From Streptomyces sp. ATexAB-D23 (lineage in GTDB: Bacteria; Actinomycetota; Actinomycetes; Streptomycetales; Streptomycetaceae): a stretch of DNA of 64,000 nucleotides. Shown here in pieces: positions 59,877 to 64,000 of this stretch (the first letter of the stretch is position 1; each line of letters begins with the position of its first letter). The DNA lies in NCBI RefSeq assembly GCF_000373645.1, contig NZ_KB892011.1:62001-126000 (forward strand), read 5' to 3'. The translations under genes were made by a program, and so were the position numbers. Below the pieces are notes generated by a model. That model was not told the origin of the DNA. It made no database searches and saw only the letters and a program-made list of their open reading frames with translations.

Positions 59877-62003
59877 TCAGCCGCGCCCCTTCCCCAGCGC
59901 CTCGATGAGGAGGAGCGCGATGTCGTCGCTGCCCGGCGTGGCGTGCTGCGCGTACCGCACGAGACTGTCGGCCAGGGCGTCCATGGAGCGGCCGGTGCCC
60001 CGGGCGAACTGGCCGGCGAGGGCCGCCGTCGACTCGTCGGGATCGGTGCCGGGCACCTCCACCAGGCCATCGGTGTACAGGGCGAGGGCAGCGCCGGGCG
60101 GGAGCGGGATCTCGGTCGTCGGGTAACGCGCCGCCCGGTCGATGCCGAGCAGCAGCCCGGGTGGCAGCCGCAGCACCTCGGTCTGCCCTCCGGGACGGCG
60201 CAGCAGCGGCGGCGGATGCCCGGCCGTGGCCATCAGCGCCCGGTGGCCGGCCAGGTCCAGGTGGACGTAGAGACAGCTGGTGAAGAGGCCGGGGTCGAGA
60301 TCGGTGAGCAGACGGTTGGTCCGCTCCAGGACCTCGGCGGGCGGCGCCCCGGCCGAGGCGTGCACCGCGGTGCGGACCTGGCCCATCAGGACGGCGGCCT
60401 TCACGTTGTGGCCCTGCACGTCGCCGATGGCCGCGGCGGCCGTGGTGGCGTCCAGCCGGATCACGTCGTAGAAGTCGCCGCCGATCCCCATGCCCCGGGT
60501 GGCCGGCAGATAGCGGGCGGCCACGTCCAGGCCGTCGATCGCGGGGAGGGTGTGCGGGAGCAGATGGGCCTGGAGGCTGTGCGCCAGCTGTTCCTTGGTG
60601 TCGAAGAGGCGCGCCCGGTCCAGGGCCTGGGCGATCAGCCCGGCGATCGAGGTGAGCAGGGCGCGCTCCTCCGGCTCGAAGGGGCGCGTACGTTCGTAGC
60701 CGAGCACCAGCGTGCCCACCGGGCGTCCCGAGGCGAGCAGCGGGAGGAACGCCCATGCGGCCAGGCCCTGTTGGAGCGTGGCGGGCTCGAAGGCGCGCTG
60801 GAATTCGTCGAAAGTGCGGTAGAAGGCGGGCACCCCGGTGGTGAGGACGTGTGCGACCGGGGCGTGCGAACTCAGGGGCGCGCCCTCGAAGCACTCCATC
60901 AGTTCGGCGTCGAAACCACGGTGTCCGTCGATCCCCAGCCGCCCCTCCGCCGCCGTCATCACGGCGAATGCCTGGATACGGAAGGCCGGCACGAACTGCT
61001 CGGAGATCAGCTCGACCACGTCACGGATGCCGACGGCCTCGGTGAGCGTCGCCGCCAGGTGCATCAACTGGTAGAGCGCCACCGCCCGGCCGGGGGTGCT
61101 CGGCGGCGCGGCGGCGGCCGTGGGAGGCGTGGGGGAGTGCGGCGCGCTGACGGGAGTGATGTAGACGCTGATGCCGGACGCGTCGGGGTAGAGGCAGAAG
61201 GACAGCCACTGGTCCGGCGGTCGCAGCGCGGTGAATGACATCGGCTCGCGGCTGATCATCGCACCCCGGTACTGGTCCTCGAAGTGCGGATCGGCGAGCC
61301 AGCGCAGCGACTCCCAGGGCAGCGTTCCCACCAGTTCGTCCGCCCGTCTGCCGACCAGGGCGGCGCCCGCGTCCGTGAGGTAGGTGATCCGTCCGTGCGT
61401 GTCCAGGGTGCAGCAGCCGCCCGGCAGCCGGGCGACGAAGTCGGCCGCGGCGACCGCCTCGGCGCGTGCGGGCGGGGCGGTGGTGACCGGCGGCAGCACC
61501 CGGGGCCCGGCCCCCGCGCCGACCGGTCGCCCCTTCTCCCGCGCCTCGTGCAGCACCCGCGCTGCCTCGCCGCAGCAGTCGTGGACCGCCGCCCGCTCCC
61601 GCGGAGTCAGCTGCGGCGGGTGCGAACCGGGCCACAGCAGCACGAGACCGCCGAGAGCCGTGGTCCCCGCCAGGACGGGCGCGGCCGCCAGCGCGAAACG
61701 GTAGGGAAGGACGAGCGCGGGACGCGGATAGCTCCGGGCCAGCTCCTCCTGGCTGCCCAGCCACACCAGATGCCGGTCCTTCACCGCGTCGGCCACCGGC
61801 ATGGGAGCGGACAGCGGCACCCGGAGCCAGGGGTCGGCCATCTCCTGCGGCACCCCGGCGAGCACGGCGAGCCGCAGGGTGGGGCTCCCGGGCGGCAGCA
61901 CGTACAGCATGGCCACCGCGGCCCCCGTCTCCCGCACGGCACGCGCCACCGCCGCGTCCAGGAGATCGTCCGCGGAGTCCGTCACAGGACCGACATTGCC
62001 CAT
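59877..62003 (-). CDS. GAF-domain PP2C (SpoIIE-type) protein phosphatase
   Basis: This 708-aa protein has an N-terminal GAF-like domain (about 10-170), a PAS-like domain (about 190-300; GGCCTLDTHGRITYLTDAGAALV), a second GAF domain (about 310-480) and a SpoIIE PP2C domain (about 490-708; GIGGDFYDVIRL, IGDVQGHNVKAAVLM, LYTDGLVE, GSDDIALLLIE). It is the second sensor phosphatase in the window and has a different domain order from the one at 48178. Start ATG 62003. No anti-anti-sigma gene is adjacent. Confidence 0.93.
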   Translation of the reverse strand: MGNVGPVTDSADDLLDAAVARAVRETGAAVAMLYVLPPGSPTLRLAVLAGVPQEMADPWLRVPLSAPMPVADAVKDRHLVWLGSQEELARSYPRPALVLPYRFALAAAPVLAGTTALGGLVLLWPGSHPPQLTPRERAAVHDCCGEAARVLHEAREKGRPVGAGAGPRVLPPVTTAPPARAEAVAAADFVARLPGGCCTLDTHGRITYLTDAGAALVGRRADELVGTLPWESLRWLADPHFEDQYRGAMISREPMSFTALRPPDQWLSFCLYPDASGISVYITPVSAPHSPTPPTAAAAPPSTPGRAVALYQLMHLAATLTEAVGIRDVVELISEQFVPAFRIQAFAVMTAAEGRLGIDGHRGFDAELMECFEGAPLSSHAPVAHVLTTGVPAFYRTFDEFQRAFEPATLQQGLAAWAFLPLLASGRPVGTLVLGYERTRPFEPEERALLTSIAGLIAQALDRARLFDTKEQLAHSLQAHLLPHTLPAIDGLDVAARYLPATRGMGIGGDFYDVIRLDATTAAAAIGDVQGHNVKAAVLMGQVRTAVHASAGAPPAEVLERTNRLLTDLDPGLFTSCLYVHLDLAGHRALMATAGHPPPLLRRPGGQTEVLRLPPGLLLGIDRAARYPTTEIPLPPGAALALYTDGLVEVPGTDPDESTAALAGQFARGTGRSMDALADSLVRYAQHATPGSDDIALLLIEALGKGRG

Positions 62004-62094
62004 AAACGGACCATACGCCCGGCGCTTCCGGTCGACACCGTGATGCCCGCCGTCATGGCGCGCTTCCCGGGGTGCGGGCTCGCCCCGGGCCGGG

Positions 62095-62487
62095 TCAGCC
62101 GGCGGCGGCCTCGCGGCCGATCTGCTCGAACCGCGCTCCCATCTCCGCGGCCAGGGCCTGCGCCGCGGACAGCGGGCGGACCATCACCATGAGGCTGTCG
62201 ATCTCGCCCGCCTCGTTCAGATGGAGGAAGTCGCAGCCGTTGATCTCGCGGTCGCCCACCTTCGCCGTGAAGACGAGGGCGTGGTCGCGCCCGTCCGTGC
62301 TCGCCATCTCCCGCACGTAGCGGAAGTCCGTGAACACCTCCGACACGGCACGCAGGATCGCGGCGGTGAGCGGCTTTCCGGCGTAGGGCTTGAACGCCAC
62401 CGGGCTGGTGAAGACGACGTCCTCGGCGAGCGTCGCCTCGGCGGCCGCGATGTCGTGTGCCTCGACGGCCTTACGGAAAGCAAGCAT
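62095..62487 (-). CDS. NTF2/SnoaL-like protein
   Basis: This 130-aa protein has the NTF2-like pattern MLAFRKAVEAHDIAAAEATL, EDVVFTSPVAFKPYAGK, FLHLNEAGEIDSLMVMVRPL. Such proteins serve as small-molecule isomerases or binding proteins; no catalytic residues can be assigned. ATG 62487 follows GGGAG. It is divergent from the PadR gene. Confidence 0.88.
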   Translation of the reverse strand: MLAFRKAVEAHDIAAAEATLAEDVVFTSPVAFKPYAGKPLTAAILRAVSEVFTDFRYVREMASTDGRDHALVFTAKVGDREINGCDFLHLNEAGEIDSLMVMVRPLSAAQALAAEMGARFEQIGREAAAG

Positions 62488-62502
62488 CCCGGACTCCCAT
62501 AG

Positions 62503-62552
62503 TCAATTTGTTGAATAGGTGTGAACGAGATTAATCACATCGGTGTTAGTGT
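62503..62552. promoter_or_regulatory. Shared control region of the NTF2-like and PadR genes
   Basis: TCAA-TTTG-TTGA (62503-62514) and TGTGA-N10-TCACA (62520-62539) are inverted repeats in an unusually AT-rich 71-bp gap. TAGTGT (62547-62552) is a -10 whose +1 would fall at the PadR ATG (62559), so the PadR mRNA may be leaderless; no ribosome-binding site precedes it. Confidence 0.5.
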
Positions 62553-62558
62553 GTCCAG

Positions 62559-63236
62559 ATGTCACTCAAGTACGCCGTCCTGGCGGCCCTGCTCGAAGGC
62601 GAGGCGTCCGGATACGACCTGGCCAAGGTCTTCGACGTCTCGGTGGCGAACTTCTGGTCCGCCACACCGCAGCAGCTCTACCGGGAACTGGACCGGCTGG
62701 CGGCGGACGGGCTGATCGAGTCACGCGTGGTGGAGCAGCAACGCCGCCCGAACAAGAAGGTGTTCACGCTGACCGGCGCCGGCCACGACGCGCTCGGTGC
62801 GTTCACCGCGAAAGCGCCCCGCCCCACGGCGATCCGGGACGAGCTCCTGGTGATGACCCAAGCCGTGGACATCGGCGACCGGGACGCGGTCCGCGCGTCG
62901 GTCGAGGAGCGCATGGAGTGGGCACGCGCCAAGCTCGACCGGTACGAACGGCTGCGCGAACGCCTGCTGGCCGGCCGCGACGAGGCCGCCTTCATCGCGG
63001 AGACCGAACGCATCGGCCCCTACCTGACCCTGATGCGCGGCCGGTCCTTCGAGGAGGAGAACCTGCGGTGGGGGCAGCGGGTCCTGGAGATCCTGGACAG
63101 CCGCGCCGCGGCGGAGCAGAAGCCCGGGGCGGGCGGCGTTGCCCGCCCCCTCGGCCCGCCATCGCCCGTGCGCGCGCCCCGAACGGACGACCAGGATGCG
63201 CGCACCCGCGGCGCGCGGGCTGCAATGGACGGGTGA
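62559..63236 (+). CDS. PadR-family transcriptional regulator
   Basis: This 225-aa PadR protein has the winged helix MSLKYAVLAALLEGEASGYDLAKVF, SATPQQLYRELDRLAADGLI and VEQQRRPNKKVFTLTGAG, then the coiled PadR C-domain VIM-type (DELLVMTQAVDIGDRDAVRA). A Pro/Arg-rich tail of about 40 residues follows. It overlaps the permease gene by four bases (GTGA), an uncommon arrangement that suggests it controls the transporter as well as itself and perhaps the NTF2-like gene. Confidence 0.92.
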   Translation: MSLKYAVLAALLEGEASGYDLAKVFDVSVANFWSATPQQLYRELDRLAADGLIESRVVEQQRRPNKKVFTLTGAGHDALGAFTAKAPRPTAIRDELLVMTQAVDIGDRDAVRASVEERMEWARAKLDRYERLRERLLAGRDEAAFIAETERIGPYLTLMRGRSFEEENLRWGQRVLEILDSRAAAEQKPGAGGVARPLGPPSPVRAPRTDDQDARTRGARAAMDG

Positions 63237-63910
63237 CCGCGCCCCCCGACGACTGCCTCGCGCGCAACGAATGGATCTGCGGCGCCTACCTGAGCTCCCG
63301 CCGGCACATCCTCTGGGACGCGGTCCTGCAACACGTGCAGCTGACCGCGGTGGCCGTGCTCATCGGCCTCGTCCTCGCACTCCCGCTCGCCCTCGCCGCC
63401 CGCCGCTGGCACTGGGCGGCGGGCCCCGTGCTCGGGGTGACGACGATCCTCTACACCATTCCGTCGCTCGCCATGTTCTCCCTGCTGCTGCCGGTGTACG
63501 GACTGTCCGCCTCGCTCGTCGTCGCCGGCCTCGTCCTCTACTCGCTGACCCTGCTCGTACGCAACGTCCTCGCCGGGCTGCGCGCCGTCCCCGAGGAGAC
63601 CCGGCAGGCCGCGCGCGGCATGGGATACGGACCCGTACGACTGCTCCTGGCCGTGGAACTCCCGCTCGCCCTGCCCGCCGCCATGGCCGGCCTGCGCATC
63701 GCCACCGTCTCCGCGGTCTCCCTGGTCACCATCGGCGCGATCGTCGGCTACGGAGGACTCGGCAACCTCATCTACTCCGGGATGAACACGTACTTCAAGG
63801 CCCAGGTGCTCACCGCGTCCGTCCTGTGCGTCGTCATCGCCGTCGCCGCCGACCTGCTCCTCCTGCTGCTGCAACGCCTGCTGACCCCGTGGACCAGGAG
63901 CCGGTCGTGA
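63233..63910 (+). CDS. Osmoprotectant-type ABC permease 1 (OpuBB/ProW-like)
   Basis: This 225-aa membrane protein has HVQLTAVAVLIGLVLALPLA as first helix, TILYTIPSLAMFSLLLPVYG and the EAA loop EETRQAARGMGYGPVRLLLAVELPLALP, all typical of glycine betaine/choline/carnitine permeases. It begins with GTG 63233 inside the PadR stop. A second permease follows with four-base overlap. Confidence 0.93.
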   Translation: MTAPPDDCLARNEWICGAYLSSRRHILWDAVLQHVQLTAVAVLIGLVLALPLALAARRWHWAAGPVLGVTTILYTIPSLAMFSLLLPVYGLSASLVVAGLVLYSLTLLVRNVLAGLRAVPEETRQAARGMGYGPVRLLLAVELPLALPAAMAGLRIATVSAVSLVTIGAIVGYGGLGNLIYSGMNTYFKAQVLTASVLCVVIAVAADLLLLLLQRLLTPWTRSRS

Positions 63911-64000
63911 ACACCCTCCTGGACGCCTGGTCCTGGCTGACGACCTCCGCGCACTGGCACGGCCAGGACGGCATCGGGGCCCGGCTCGTCCAGCACCTCT
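63907..64000 (+). CDS. Start of a second osmoprotectant-type ABC permease (cut by window edge)
   Basis: GTG 63907 overlaps the previous stop and opens NTLLDAWSWLTTSAHW, GIGARLVQHL, the usual N-terminus of the second OpuB-type permease. Only 31 codons are visible. An ATPase and a binding protein are expected beyond the edge. Confidence 0.75.
   Translation, partial: MNTLLDAWSWLTTSAHWHGQDGIGARLVQHL

Noticed and set aside
57628..60126. 832-codon plus-strand frame
   Set aside because: Antisense of the phosphoribosyltransferase fusion, FGE-like and phosphatase genes.

Overview
The window is high-GC actinobacterial chromosome, almost certainly Streptomyces or a close relative. The evidence is pervasive GC-rich third codon positions, GTG starts, 4-base ATGA/GTGA operon overlaps, a WhiB-like protein, a mycothiol-transferase-type DinB protein, SpoIIE-type PP2C phosphatases with sensor domains, and a Streptomyces-type contractile injection system (CIS). 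I saw no rRNA, tRNA, CRISPR array, transposase, integrase or attachment site.

Region 1 (1-15563) is most of a CIS locus. A large protein read leftward and cut by the window edge faces a rightward operon: sheath, tube, assembly-type protein, 47-aa protein, proline-rich VQR-repeat protein, second tube-like protein, LysM baseplate protein, VgrG spike, PAAR tip, gp25-like protein, baseplate J-like protein, tail protein I-like protein, and a zinc-ribbon/membrane/discoidin protein. No AAA+ ATPase or sheath terminator gene is in view; they may lie left of the window. The large leftward protein carries an AGNAAV-type N-terminal motif, long hydrophobic segments and a visibly lower-GC C-terminal part, the profile of a CIS cargo or toxin.

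Region 2 (15628-25250) has a flavodoxin-fold oxidoreductase, then a TetR regulator divergent from a PaoABCD-like molybdenum hydroxylase operon, with two identical-core palindromes between them. Two tandem ABC-F genes follow on the minus strand behind a 9-codon leader ORF and hairpins, an antibiotic-responsive attenuator layout.

Region 3 (25311-38540) is a sulfur-scavenging island. It holds a TauD-type dioxygenase and a CAPAR sulfatase (minus strand), a ROK regulator, a leaderless Cys-containing leader peptide with a good promoter, a peptide-type ABC importer (binding protein, two permeases, fused double ATPase), a formylglycine-generating enzyme (FGE) and a CSPAR sulfatase. The reading is cysteine-sensing attenuation, import of organosulfur compounds, release of sulfate, and sulfatase maturation. 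The FGE is frameshifted near 35675.

Region 4 (38661-53465) covers polysaccharide use and signalling: a DHA2 exporter, a GH3 glycosidase with a divergent TetR, a secreted GH13 amylase with duplicated starch-binding modules, a PfkB kinase, a DoxX-like protein, a PAS/GAF PP2C phosphatase, a WhiB-like protein, a DUF1232 protein, and a secreted clan GH-A glycosidase with two discoidin modules under a LacI-type palindrome.

Region 5 (53518-64000) is mixed: DinB, AraC/DUF2000 pair, TPR protein coupled to a polyprenyl diphosphate synthase behind a striking symmetrical operator, a phosphoribosyltransferase-hydrolase fusion, an FGE-fold paralogue lacking one catalytic Cys, a second GAF PP2C phosphatase, an NTF2-like protein, and a PadR regulator coupled to an osmoprotectant-type ABC transporter that runs off the right edge.
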